From positions 4,307 to 48,806 of the forward strand of contig DHXR01000083.1 of assembly GCA_002413785.1 (NCBI GenBank): a stretch of 44,500 bases of DNA, written 5' to 3'. Below are positions 18,193 to 25,911 of this stretch, piece by piece. The translations under genes and the position numbers were made by a program. This stretch comes from Mucilaginibacter sp. UBA5151 (lineage in GTDB: Bacteria > Bacteroidota > Bacteroidia > Sphingobacteriales > Sphingobacteriaceae). The notes beneath the pieces are model-generated. The model was not told the DNA's origin, searched no databases, and saw only the letters and a list, made by a program, of their open reading frames with translations. The first letter of the stretch is position 1, and each line of letters opens with the position of its first letter.

Positions 18193-18257
18193 ATTGTACC
18201 CCTAAAAGTGGACACATAATGTGCCCACTTTTTTTGTGGTCAATTATTAGGTATAAC
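18190..18257. repeat. 68-bp repeat with terminator hairpin, copy 1
   Basis: Starts at the stop codon of the HTH gene. It contains the hairpin AAAGTGGACAC...GTGCCCACTTT followed by T7, and ends in CAATTATTAGGTATAAC. An inverted copy lies at 34833-34898, again directly after a stop codon (ardC). It probably works as a terminator. The first bases (TGTACCCCTAAAAGTGGACA) also look like an IS3-family end, so it may derive from an insertion sequence. Confidence 0.8.
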
Positions 18258-18379
18258 AAGAAATATGAGAAAATAATACCAATGCTTTTTCAGCAGTTTT
18301 CATATATGCCTATTCTACTATCAATACTGCCTTTTATCCAACTCCACATTTTTTAATGAAAATTACAACGCGCAAGCAA

Positions 18380-18411
18380 AAAAGCCATTTCGATAAATCG
18401 AAATGGCTTTT
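18380..18411. terminator. Bidirectional terminator
   Basis: AAAAGCCATTTCGAT and its exact inverse flank a 2-nt loop (15-bp perfect stem), with A and T tracts on both sides. It lies between the converging HTH gene and lipoprotein gene. About 70 bp around it (18344-18411) recurs at 24213-24281 in the second copy of the module. Confidence 0.88.
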
Positions 18412-18431
18412 AAAGACTACGTCGGCGCATA

Positions 18432-18857
18432 TTACTGTTTTTTGAAAGTGTATATGTACCCATTTTCAGAGGACGCGTCCAAGGTAAAATTTTTATTATC
18501 AGAGGTAAAAGCAATTGTACCTCTCCATGCAAGACCGATACCATTGGCTGTTACAACCAAATGGTCCGCTGTTAAAGTCCAGCTCCCACTAAAAACATAC
18601 AGCGAGCAAGCGCTGTCTGTTGACGAAAAACTTCCGTCAGCATTAAACTTCGACACCGCACCGGCCACACAACCAAACGAAGCCGTAGCCGTAACATCAT
18701 TACCGGTGTTTACGTCAATAATTTTGCTCACTGACCAGGTGCCAATGATTGGTGCTGGTGGAGGAGGCGGGGTAACTGGTTTTTTACTACAGGAAGTAGT
18801 AATAATGAACATAAGCAAGACTATCCCGCTTATGCGTAACATGTTTTTTACTTTCAT
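18432..18857 (-). CDS. Lipoprotein, lipocalin-like, module copy 1
   Basis: The 141 residues have a lipoprotein signal with lipobox ITTSC and a proline-rich tether (PVTPPPPPAP). A small beta-rich domain follows, starting IIGTWSVSKI and ending FTLDASSENGYIYTFKKQ. It is a clear paralogue of the 143-residue lipoprotein at 24302-24733. Small beta-barrel lipoproteins on mobile elements sometimes act at the cell surface, for example in exclusion; nothing in the sequence proves this. Confidence 0.75.
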   Translation of the reverse strand: MKVKNMLRISGIVLLMFIITTSCSKKPVTPPPPPAPIIGTWSVSKIIDVNTGNDVTATASFGCVAGAVSKFNADGSFSSTDSACSLYVFSGSWTLTADHLVVTANGIGLAWRGTIAFTSDNKNFTLDASSENGYIYTFKKQ

Positions 18858-18873
18858 TTTATTTTTCTGATCG

Positions 18874-18886
18874 ATAGGTGCGGTAT
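18874..18886. promoter_or_regulatory. 13-bp motif upstream of lipoprotein gene, copy 1
   Basis: ATAGGTGCGGTAT occurs 17 bp upstream of the lipoprotein gene start, and exactly again at 19504-19516 upstream of the next lipoprotein gene. It could be an operator for the neighbouring XRE regulator or part of a shared promoter. Confidence 0.45.
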
Positions 18887-18936
18887 GGTATTCATGAGTG
18901 TGTGATGTTTTTTAAGTGATTTGTTTTATATATTTG

Positions 18937-19470
18937 TCAATGTGACCAGGTGAAGCGCCATCCATAAAAGAGGGTGTCGGTCGCGCTGCCGGTGAGCTCG
19001 GGCGGTAGCGAGAATTTCCAGTCAACTTCTTTTTCTTGCAATGCTGTGGCGGAAATCACGCTATAGCTAGTAGAGTCTGGTGAACCGGGGGCAGTTGCCG
19101 GAAACATGACAATGGTGGTTTCATGGTTGGCAAACTTCCAGGTACCATGGAATGTTGTCGTTCCTCCGAGATTACTCGCCGCTTCCCCTACGTAGGTGTA
19201 ATCACTATTATATGTTTCGAGAACTGATTTTTGATAATCAGTAAGCGCTAATGAAAGCCACGTGCCATCCTGCTTCTTTACCTCCCATAAACTCCTTTTC
19301 CACGGCCCAGAAGTGAGGGCAACGGTGTTTTTGTCTGCGGTGGTGGGGGGAGGAGTCGGCGCAGTGCTTTTTTTGCATGAGTATTGGACTGCAATGATCA
19401 TACATATAGTAGTAAGCCCTACAATGGTTATTCGGGTAAAGAAGCGTGAGAAAAAGTGAAACAACCGCAT
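18937..19470 (-). CDS. Lipoprotein of unknown function, 177 residues
   Basis: Signal sequence with lipobox VQYSC followed by KKSTAPTPPPTT, a typical Bacteroidota export tether. The mature domain has GPWKRSLWEVKKQDGTW and FHGTWKFANHETTIVMF, consistent with a lipocalin-like beta domain. It is related in plan to its neighbour at 18432 but longer and clearly different in sequence. Its start faces the XRE gene at 19598, so the two may share a control region. Confidence 0.7.
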   Translation of the reverse strand: MRLFHFFSRFFTRITIVGLTTICMIIAVQYSCKKSTAPTPPPTTADKNTVALTSGPWKRSLWEVKKQDGTWLSLALTDYQKSVLETYNSDYTYVGEAASNLGGTTTFHGTWKFANHETTIVMFPATAPGSPDSTSYSVISATALQEKEVDWKFSLPPELTGSATDTLFYGWRFTWSH

Positions 19471-19503
19471 ATGACAAGTGATTAATGTGCAGTAAATTTC
19501 ATT

Positions 19504-19516
19504 AATAGGTGCGGTA
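19504..19516. promoter_or_regulatory. 13-bp motif upstream of lipoprotein gene, copy 2
   Basis: Exact repeat of ATAGGTGCGGTAT (also at 18874-18886). It sits in the divergent region between the 177-residue lipoprotein and the XRE regulator, where an operator would be expected. Confidence 0.45.
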
Positions 19517-19597
19517 TAAACTACTCATATTAAGTATATGTAATACATGGTTTGTATAATTTATACATTCTTCGTACTTTTAATAAATTTTCATTTC

Positions 19598-19960
19598 ATG
19601 TACGGACCTAAAATCAGAATGCTGCGAGAACTGCAAGGCTTCTCGCAAGAATATATTGCCTCCCAACTGGGGATGACCCAGGCATCCTATTCACGGATTG
19701 AGACCAATCAGACAAAATTGAGCACTGATATGCTCGAAAAGATCGCCAATGAACTCGGCGTTTCCGTTGCGGATATTGTGAGTACCGAACCTCTCGTCAT
19801 CAACTTTTATGGCACCAATCACGGTGCACAATGCACCTTTGGCACTGTGGAACATTTTGATGCCGGACAAAAAGAACTGTACGAAAAAATCATTGGGAGT
19901 AAAGACGAAGAAATTGTACGCCTGAATAAGATCATAGAAAAGTTGCTTTCCAAAAAATAA
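19598..19960 (+). CDS. XRE-family regulator, module copy 1
   Basis: The 120 residues from ATG 19598 form an HTH domain (KIRMLRELQGFSQEYIASQLG, SYSRIETNQTKLS) and a C-terminal helix (QKELYEKIIGSKDEEIVRLNK) that probably dimerises. The in-frame ATG at 19547 would add 17 hydrophobic residues absent from the paralogue at 24938, so 19598 is preferred. It is divergent from the lipoprotein gene, which it may control. Confidence 0.85.
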   Translation: MYGPKIRMLRELQGFSQEYIASQLGMTQASYSRIETNQTKLSTDMLEKIANELGVSVADIVSTEPLVINFYGTNHGAQCTFGTVEHFDAGQKELYEKIIGSKDEEIVRLNKIIEKLLSKK

Positions 19961-20098
19961 CGCCATCGCCCCCTTTAGAATAAGTGATTTTTATCGACTT
20001 ACTGACATAAAATACCGTGAAAACACGGGTTGTTTGATTAAAAAAGAGTTGTTATTTTTATACCAATTAACCTTTTTCTTCACCTAATTTTTATCATC

Positions 20099-20329
20099 AT
20101 GACCAACGAATTCTATGGACTAATGGCAGTGTATTTTATTATTGCCTTCGGCGTATTTCTTATCAGCCTCTACATTTTCAGATCAATTTTCAACATCCCA
20201 AGTTTTTTGCGCTATCAAAAGGCCCAAATACGCTTGCTTGAAGAAATTGCAAAAACACAGGGCGTTGACCAAACCAAGGTGCAAAGCATTATTTCAGAAA
20301 GTATTGGATGGGAAACTTCAAATAAATAA
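20099..20329 (+). CDS. Small single-pass membrane protein
   Basis: The 76 residues have one transmembrane helix at about 8-30 (LMAVYFIIAFGVFLISLYIF). A cytoplasmic-type helical tail follows, rich in charge and Gln (KAQIRLLEEIAKTQGVDQ). No family recognised. It lies between the XRE gene and the end of the large ATPase gene, on the opposite strand to the latter. Confidence 0.6.
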   Translation: MTNEFYGLMAVYFIIAFGVFLISLYIFRSIFNIPSFLRYQKAQIRLLEEIAKTQGVDQTKVQSIISESIGWETSNK

Positions 20330-20360
20330 AGTATTCCATCAAAGAACTGTACAATACCCC

Positions 20361-23288
20361 CTACCGCTTCCTGGTGGCATTGATCACGCTTTGTAACAGG
20401 TCTTGCCGGTTCGGATTCGATTCATAGTTGACCTTCACCCGATAGCCTTTTACCCGCGTTTCGGCTGGTGGGGACATGGTAGTGGTTTCAAATAGTTTCT
20501 GAATGTCCGAACTGGCAATGACCTGTATTTTTGTTTGCTCCTCTTTTGAAAGGCTTACATTGATGTGCTGCTGGATTAGTTTCAGTTTTGCCGCATCGGT
20601 GGCACAGACAACAATACGTCCGTACCCTGCTGCCAGGCATTTTTGAATATTATGTAATTCCCATTCGGGTGTTGTGGTCACTGATATTTCGACTGCAATG
20701 GTATCAGTACCTTTTTCGAGTAGCACATCAACCAATCCGGTGCCGTCAGGGGTTGGTACCTCCAAACTGGCTTTGTACCCCTGCGCTTCGGCCATTGCTT
20801 TGACAAAGGTTTGCAAATAGCGATGTTCGCGAATGTGCTCTTGCTTGGCAATGGGCGCTTCCTCTGGCATTGGTACTACGGTGAGAGGAACTCTGTGTAA
20901 TGGAGCTTGTGGGGGTGGAGCAATTGGAACAGTATCCGCTGTGATAATGGGTTGTGGCGCAATTGGCACACTATACGTGTCGCGTGAATATTCAATGATT
21001 TCCTCAACAAAGGTTGTTTCTTCTTCCGAGGTATAAGGGATCACAGTCAGGTTAAAATCAGCATCCCTGGTATTCACCCGTGTTATCGCTTCTCCGGTTG
21101 GCAGGTTTTGCAAGTCGTCTGCGGAAAAGGCACTAAACCCATCCTCTAACCTTTTTGCATCAGTATCACCTAAGCGGAAACATATCCGTGTGCCGGCATT
21201 GGCTAATACGCTGCTGGCAATTTCGGTATCATATTTTGAAACCTGGTTCATGTCCTGATGGCTCAACACCAGTCCTAACCCATATTTCCGTGCACCGGAC
21301 AATATAGAAGCCATTGAGGGCGTAATAAAGTGCTGAAATTCGTCAATATAGCAAAAGAACGGAATGCGGTCTTTTGCACCTTGCGCCTGCCTGCTCATCG
21401 CTGTTTGCTGCAATTTGGAAACAATGAAGGCACCTAAGAGATAGCTGTTCTCCGTTCCCAATAATCCCTGTGACAATTTAACCAACACGATCTTGCTGCT
21501 ATCCATCAGCTGGGCAAAGTCCAGGCTCTGCCTTTGGCAGATCATATTGCGGATCACCCTGGGCCGCAGAAACGCATCAAGGCGGGTCAGAATAGACCCA
21601 ATGGAATTGCTTTTGAGAATTGGGTATTCTGCTTGCCAATAGTACGCAATGTCGTGGTCGGTGACCGTAGCGAGTATGCGGGCGCGGTATGGCGCTTCAA
21701 TCAGGAAGCGCCGCAAATCTCCCAGGTGGTATTGCTTTGTATTGTACAGAAATGCCAGTATTGCATTAGCAAACACGCTGTTCATCGCATCGCCCCAGGA
21801 CGTGCTAAAGCGCCGGAATACCGCCACCAGGTCAGATGCCAGCAATTCCTTTTCAATGTCCGTATGCGCGACCAGGATATTGAAGCCAATGGGAAATTCC
21901 GCATCATGGGGATCAATCAATACCACATCCTTGATTCTTTCTTTGGGGATATACGCCAATATATCCTCTATCAAGTCTCCGTGCGGGTCCAGGCACATTA
22001 GCCCAACACCTTCATTAATATCCTGCATGATCAGGCTTTTGAGCAATGTTGACTTGCCGGTGCCGGTGGCACCCAGGATATGGATATGGCGAAGGCGCTG
22101 GTCGGTAGCGATGCTCACTTCCTGCTCGATGCGCTGATGCTCATTGATGCCTAAGATATAGGAATTGTTGATGAGCGAGGGCGGGGCTTGCTTGGTGGCT
22201 CGATTGTTTGCAATGAGCTTCTTCGACTGGATAGCGGGAAAATGCACGAATGTCGCAAGCTCGCTTGCGTTTAGCAGCATGCCGACCCGGTGCGTCTCGC
22301 GCATCACAATGTCCGCCAGCCATATATTGATGGGGTATTCTTCCCCTGGCAGCGGCAGCAGCGAGTTGTTATTTGAAATGGATGCATGGACGATGGCGGT
22401 GGCGACATGCTGCAGTAGCGTGGCCGCCCGTTCCATGGTATCGCTCGCCGTTACCGCTCTCACGGTCACGCCGTACAGGGGCTGGGACACCTTTTCCTTT
22501 GCCAGTTGCGGCATTTCTGGCGCATCAATAAAAAAAGAGGTTTTGCCAAAATCATCGCAGACCGCGCGCTGCATGCTTTCCGCCCAGGGATTGCGCACCC
22601 CGCAAAACAGTACTTGTATGATCACCGCCTCGTCAAAATCCAACCGTTCCAATATTCCAAAGAGTGGCACATACGGATCATGGTCACTGCTGTTGAATCC
22701 GGCTATGGGGCGCATACATTCTTCCTCTAAGCCAAAATCAACGGTGTAGATGCACGGTGCATCCTGCACAATCTCCAATACCCTGTCGGCATAGGTTTCC
22801 ATGACGGTACATTCGGGAAAGAATACCCGCAGCTGGGAATAGAAGAATGCCGCATCGCTGTCCTGGCTGACACATTCCAGTATGATTTCATCTTCCGTTG
22901 CAATCAGTTCAAAACTCACCGGGCTTTTGCGGTATGAGAGCATGACCAGCAGTTGCGTGATGCGCTCTTTGCCTTGCTTGAATTGCTTCGGCAAGGTGAC
23001 GGAATAGATCGTCAGATTGCCGGATGCGGCGCTATAGGGATGTGCAACTTGTTCCTTGGGTTCATATGCAGGAAGGCGCTTTTCGTCCTGTGAAAAGCCC
23101 GACAGGAGGCTGCCCCAAAATGAGGGCCGCTTGCCATCATCAATGATCTCGCCTTGCTCGATAAAGTGCCCGAAGAACGGCACGAAGACTGGTTCCAGGT
23201 CGCAGGGGAACTTCACGACCCGCCAGCCACGACCCCGCTGCTCCCAATCATAGAATTGGTTGGTGAGCGCTGCCGCGTTGGAAGCCAT
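20361..23288 (-). CDS. TraG/HerA-like ATPase fused to a PD-(D/E)xK nuclease-like domain
   Basis: 975 residues. The N-terminal 370 form a mixed domain without a known catalytic motif. The ATPase core resembles conjugative DNA-translocation proteins: Walker A GATGTGKST at 406-414, CLDPHGDLIEDIL at 432-444, Walker B FFCYIDEF at 644-651, and GLVLSHQDMNQ at 672-682. After a proline-rich linker (about 775-815), residues 822-900 look like a restriction-endonuclease fold: D854 in GLVDV and E867 in IAVEIS. The usual lysine after that Glu is replaced by Ser869. Likely a DNA pump; the last domain may bind or cut DNA. Its start overlaps the upstream gene by one base. Confidence 0.8.
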   Translation of the reverse strand: MASNAAALTNQFYDWEQRGRGWRVVKFPCDLEPVFVPFFGHFIEQGEIIDDGKRPSFWGSLLSGFSQDEKRLPAYEPKEQVAHPYSAASGNLTIYSVTLPKQFKQGKERITQLLVMLSYRKSPVSFELIATEDEIILECVSQDSDAAFFYSQLRVFFPECTVMETYADRVLEIVQDAPCIYTVDFGLEEECMRPIAGFNSSDHDPYVPLFGILERLDFDEAVIIQVLFCGVRNPWAESMQRAVCDDFGKTSFFIDAPEMPQLAKEKVSQPLYGVTVRAVTASDTMERAATLLQHVATAIVHASISNNNSLLPLPGEEYPINIWLADIVMRETHRVGMLLNASELATFVHFPAIQSKKLIANNRATKQAPPSLINNSYILGINEHQRIEQEVSIATDQRLRHIHILGATGTGKSTLLKSLIMQDINEGVGLMCLDPHGDLIEDILAYIPKERIKDVVLIDPHDAEFPIGFNILVAHTDIEKELLASDLVAVFRRFSTSWGDAMNSVFANAILAFLYNTKQYHLGDLRRFLIEAPYRARILATVTDHDIAYYWQAEYPILKSNSIGSILTRLDAFLRPRVIRNMICQRQSLDFAQLMDSSKIVLVKLSQGLLGTENSYLLGAFIVSKLQQTAMSRQAQGAKDRIPFFCYIDEFQHFITPSMASILSGARKYGLGLVLSHQDMNQVSKYDTEIASSVLANAGTRICFRLGDTDAKRLEDGFSAFSADDLQNLPTGEAITRVNTRDADFNLTVIPYTSEEETTFVEEIIEYSRDTYSVPIAPQPIITADTVPIAPPPQAPLHRVPLTVVPMPEEAPIAKQEHIREHRYLQTFVKAMAEAQGYKASLEVPTPDGTGLVDVLLEKGTDTIAVEISVTTTPEWELHNIQKCLAAGYGRIVVCATDAAKLKLIQQHINVSLSKEEQTKIQVIASSDIQKLFETTTMSPPAETRVKGYRVKVNYESNPNRQDLLQSVINATRKR

Positions 23289-23758
23289 CAGTTATTCTCG
23301 ATTTCTACATTCCTCCTGTGCCCCTTGTCAGCCTTCACTTTCTCGACCGCTGTTCTGATCAAGGAACTGATGCTTGCAGTGAACATCTGTTCGGTATCCA
23401 TTTCATAGTATGTCTTGCTTTCCATCCGGGAAGCCATTGCTTTGCCAAGTAAGCCAAATCTCGCGGCAAAATTGGCGGCAGTATTCGCATCCTCCTTTAG
23501 CCACCAGCTGATAAAAAAGCTTTTGCCAAAAGGACTGGCACAGACGTAATAATGATAGCGTTGCTTGGAAATGCGCAAATACTGCCGTTTGGATGAAAAG
23601 AGACCGCCTTCGCTGAGCGTGACCGGTTCGCATTTCACATCAGGGTATTGGTATTCTTCGATCATTGTCTTCAAAAGGATATAGAACTCTTTGGACGACA
23701 TCTGCAAGTCCTCAAAATGCTGGGACTGGTGGGCGTGGACGGTAGTTTCGGCTGCCAT
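23288..23758 (-). CDS. Hypothetical protein upstream of the large ATPase
   Basis: The 156 residues start MAAETTVHAHQSQHFEDL and contain an aromatic-rich core (YHYYVCASPFGKSFFISWW) with a later segment of small residues (AANFAARFGLLGKAMASRM). There is no signal peptide. Stop and start of this gene and the ATPase share one base (TGATG), implying coupled translation, so this is probably a partner of that ATPase. The family is not recognised. Confidence 0.7.
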   Translation of the reverse strand: MAAETTVHAHQSQHFEDLQMSSKEFYILLKTMIEEYQYPDVKCEPVTLSEGGLFSSKRQYLRISKQRYHYYVCASPFGKSFFISWWLKEDANTAANFAARFGLLGKAMASRMESKTYYEMDTEQMFTASISSLIRTAVEKVKADKGHRRNVEIENN

Positions 23759-24012
23759 TGGTTTAAAAGGGGTTAGGTGAAAAACTCAATAAAAATAAAT
23801 ACTATTTCTGAAAGTTACAAGCCTATCTATCCCGAACCTTTGTACATAAAGCGCCATTGCAATGCGTAAACAACCGACAGCGGATAGCAGCAGGACAGCC
23901 AAGGGTGGGCTACAAAAATAACTACTGCCCATTTACATGCCCTTGACGGTTTTGCTGCGATGCTTACTTTGTGAAAGCGGTGCATATGAGGCCCATGATG
24001 ATTTGAAATTGA

Positions 24013-24213
24013 TTAGGCTGGTTTCATTATCTTTTTCTGTTCAAGTTGCATTACCCATTCAAACAGTACTACTATTTTTTCAAGGAGTTCCAGATATTTT
24101 GATGATGGTTCATTTGATTGGTTTCCTTTCAAAAAATCCAGTACAAGCCTATCGTCATATTGCGTGATGACGGCTGCGGGCACTTCCAGGGCCAGGGCAA
24201 TCCGATCAATACC
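24013..24213 (-). pseudogene. C-terminal remnant of a third XRE regulator
   Basis: Encodes DRIALALEVPAAVITQYDD followed by a helical tail (YLELLEKIVVLFEWVMQLEQ). This is the end of an XRE HTH domain plus dimerisation helix, without the first HTH helices. The frame breaks exactly where the repeat carrying the terminator begins (about 24213), so the gene was cut by the rearrangement that placed the second module here. The stretch 23759-24012 holds no gene. Confidence 0.6.
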
Positions 24214-24281
24214 CCACATTTTTTAATGAAAATTACAATGCGCAAGCAAAAAAGCCATTTCAATAAATCGAAATGGCTTTT
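24213..24281. repeat. Second copy of the terminator-bearing repeat
   Basis: About 69 bp nearly identical to 18344-18411, starting CCACATTTTTTAATGAAAAT. The hairpin (24250-24281) carries one substitution relative to the first copy, giving one A-C mismatch in the stem. It terminates the lipoprotein gene read leftwards. The sharp left boundary within an HTH remnant marks a duplication breakpoint. Confidence 0.85.
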
Positions 24282-24301
24282 GACTAGACAGGGAGAAACT
24301 T

Positions 24302-24733
24302 TCACTGCTTGGTAAATGTGTAAAGAAACCCGTCAAAAAATTTTCCATCTAAAACAAAACTTTTGCTGCTAATTGTTACGGTCCCCTTAAGCAGGATATC
24401 ATTGCTGGCATTTTTTACCACCATTTGGTTTCCATCAACGGTCCAGGTACCCCCGGGGGCATTGACAGCGGCGCAAGGAGCGACACTTGCAAAGTTGTTG
24501 TTTTCACCAAAGGTGAAAACTGCCGCTACAACGCAGTCTGACATCTTGACCTGGTACATCGTACCATTGTCATTATATCCTTGCATAGTAGTTACCTTGT
24601 AACTACCGCTGATAGTTGGGGCTGGAACTGGTGTTGGGGTTGGTTTTTTGCTACATGATGTAGCAAGGGTAGCAATTGCTACCATGAACATAAGAAGGAC
24701 TATCCCGCCTATGGGTGTATTGTTTTTTCTCAT
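24302..24733 (-). CDS. Lipoprotein, lipocalin-like, module copy 2
   Basis: The 143 residues have lipobox LATSC, the tether KKPTPTPVPAP and a beta-rich domain starting TISGSYKVTTM and ending FVLDGKFFDGFLYTFTKQ. It lines up with the protein at 18432-18857 over its whole length, including Cys and aromatic positions, but is clearly diverged. It is divergent from the XRE gene at 24938. Confidence 0.75.
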   Translation of the reverse strand: MRKNNTPIGGIVLLMFMVAIATLATSCSKKPTPTPVPAPTISGSYKVTTMQGYNDNGTMYQVKMSDCVVAAVFTFGENNNFASVAPCAAVNAPGGTWTVDGNQMVVKNASNDILLKGTVTISSKSFVLDGKFFDGFLYTFTKQ

Positions 24734-24937
24734 TCGAGTTTTTAATTATTGTTTGATTATATCACTGATAAGAATAATGACGAGAAATAAGGGCTTCATA
24801 ATTCAACCGGATAAGGATTGATGTTTTTGCTAAGTTCCTATAATGTCTATATTTATCCTACGTTATCCGTGCGTACTTCATGTGATAATTGCATATATTA
24901 TGCAAATTTTTATACATTTACATAAAGCAATTTTAGA

Positions 24938-25336
24938 ATGAGTAACGGAGCTAAAATCAGAATGATCAGGGAACTACGTGGTTATTCGCAAGAATATGTA
25001 GCGAGCAAATTAGGGATTGATCAAACGGTTTATTCTCGAATTGAGAATAATAAAACTAAACTTGATACTGATAGGCTTGAACAATTGGCGGAAACTCTAG
25101 GGGTTAATCCGGTAGATATTTTGAGCCACGAACCAACAGTAGTGAATTTTTCGCCCAATCATGGAACGCAAGGCATTGGGCACATTGAAAATTTTTATTC
25201 GTTTCAAAAAGATTTACTGGAAAAAGTGCTTTCATCGAAAGATCAAGAAATTGTCAGTTTAAAAGAGATTATCTCCGGCTTGATAAAAGACAAAGAAGCT
25301 TTAATGAATTTTCTTGAATTAAAGAAAAATAGCTAA
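24938..25336 (+). CDS. XRE-family regulator, module copy 2
   Basis: The 132 residues have an HTH (KIRMIRELRGYSQEYVASKLG, YSRIENNKTKLD) and a helical tail (SKDQEIVSLKEIISGLIKD). It is a full-length paralogue of the regulator at 19598. A TACATTTA element at about 24911 resembles the -7 box. It is followed at once by the remnant of an ATPase gene, mirroring the order in module copy 1. Confidence 0.85.
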   Translation: MSNGAKIRMIRELRGYSQEYVASKLGIDQTVYSRIENNKTKLDTDRLEQLAETLGVNPVDILSHEPTVVNFSPNHGTQGIGHIENFYSFQKDLLEKVLSSKDQEIVSLKEIISGLIKDKEALMNFLELKKNS

Positions 25337-25463
25337 TTAAGGCTTATTGTCTAAAAAATAATTCATTGTCTTTTGAGGGGCTTTTATAATACTCCGTAAT
25401 AAATCTTGTTTATTGTTTCCTTCGTCTTCATACTGCACCTTCACCTGGTATCCTTCATATATT
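25337..25463 (-). pseudogene. C-terminal remnant of a second large ATPase gene
   Basis: Read leftwards this encodes YEGYQVKVQYEDEGNNKQDL, then LRSIIKA and a stop. It aligns with the C-terminus of the 975-residue ATPase (VKGYRVKVNYESNPNRQDL, LQSVINA). A stop codon lies directly upstream in the same frame and no more of the gene follows. A second module copy therefore once had this ATPase and lost about 97% of it. Confidence 0.75.
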
Positions 25464-25911
25464 TAAAAAAAACAAAAAGAGAAAAAAGAAATCTTTTCTT
25501 CCGGCACGGGCAAGCCCAGCAAGGAGGAACGGAATAAATGGGTCTGTGTGCAAAGGCATGGAGGGTTTATGCCGTAGTTCCTTGCAGGGCTTTGGGCAGG
25601 CCACGTGCAAGCCGGATATATTTGATGGATTTTTTCTATTTGTTTAAATGCCACAGAAAAGTTGTGCTGGATAAGTGGTATCGGGTAGTAAAATAAAAGC
25701 CTCCTCACTCTCGCAGTTTGGGGACTTTAACCTAAACCTTAGCACAATAGTACGCACTCGTAAGAACACAAATATAATGAATCACTGCGGTAATTTATTG
25801 CTGACTGCAACCAAAACCGAAAATAAAACAAGCTATGCGTTGTAGGACACAATCACATCGTGTATCCCTCAATTAATTCTATATTTACCCGCAAAAAAAA
25901 CGTATATCATT
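25464..25911. other. Non-coding stretch before the element's comM
   Basis: I see no gene. The region contains a GC-richer block (25500-25620) with pairing segments around GGAACTACGGCA and CCTTGCAGGGC. An AT-rich leader follows with TATATTTA at 25880-25887, a near-match to the -7 box that could drive comM. The GC-richer block could be a gene remnant or an RNA; no frame gives a recognisable protein. Confidence 0.4.

Noticed and set aside
23937..24167. 76-codon forward frame
   Set aside because: Antisense to the XRE remnant and hydrophobic only by chance; no start signal.
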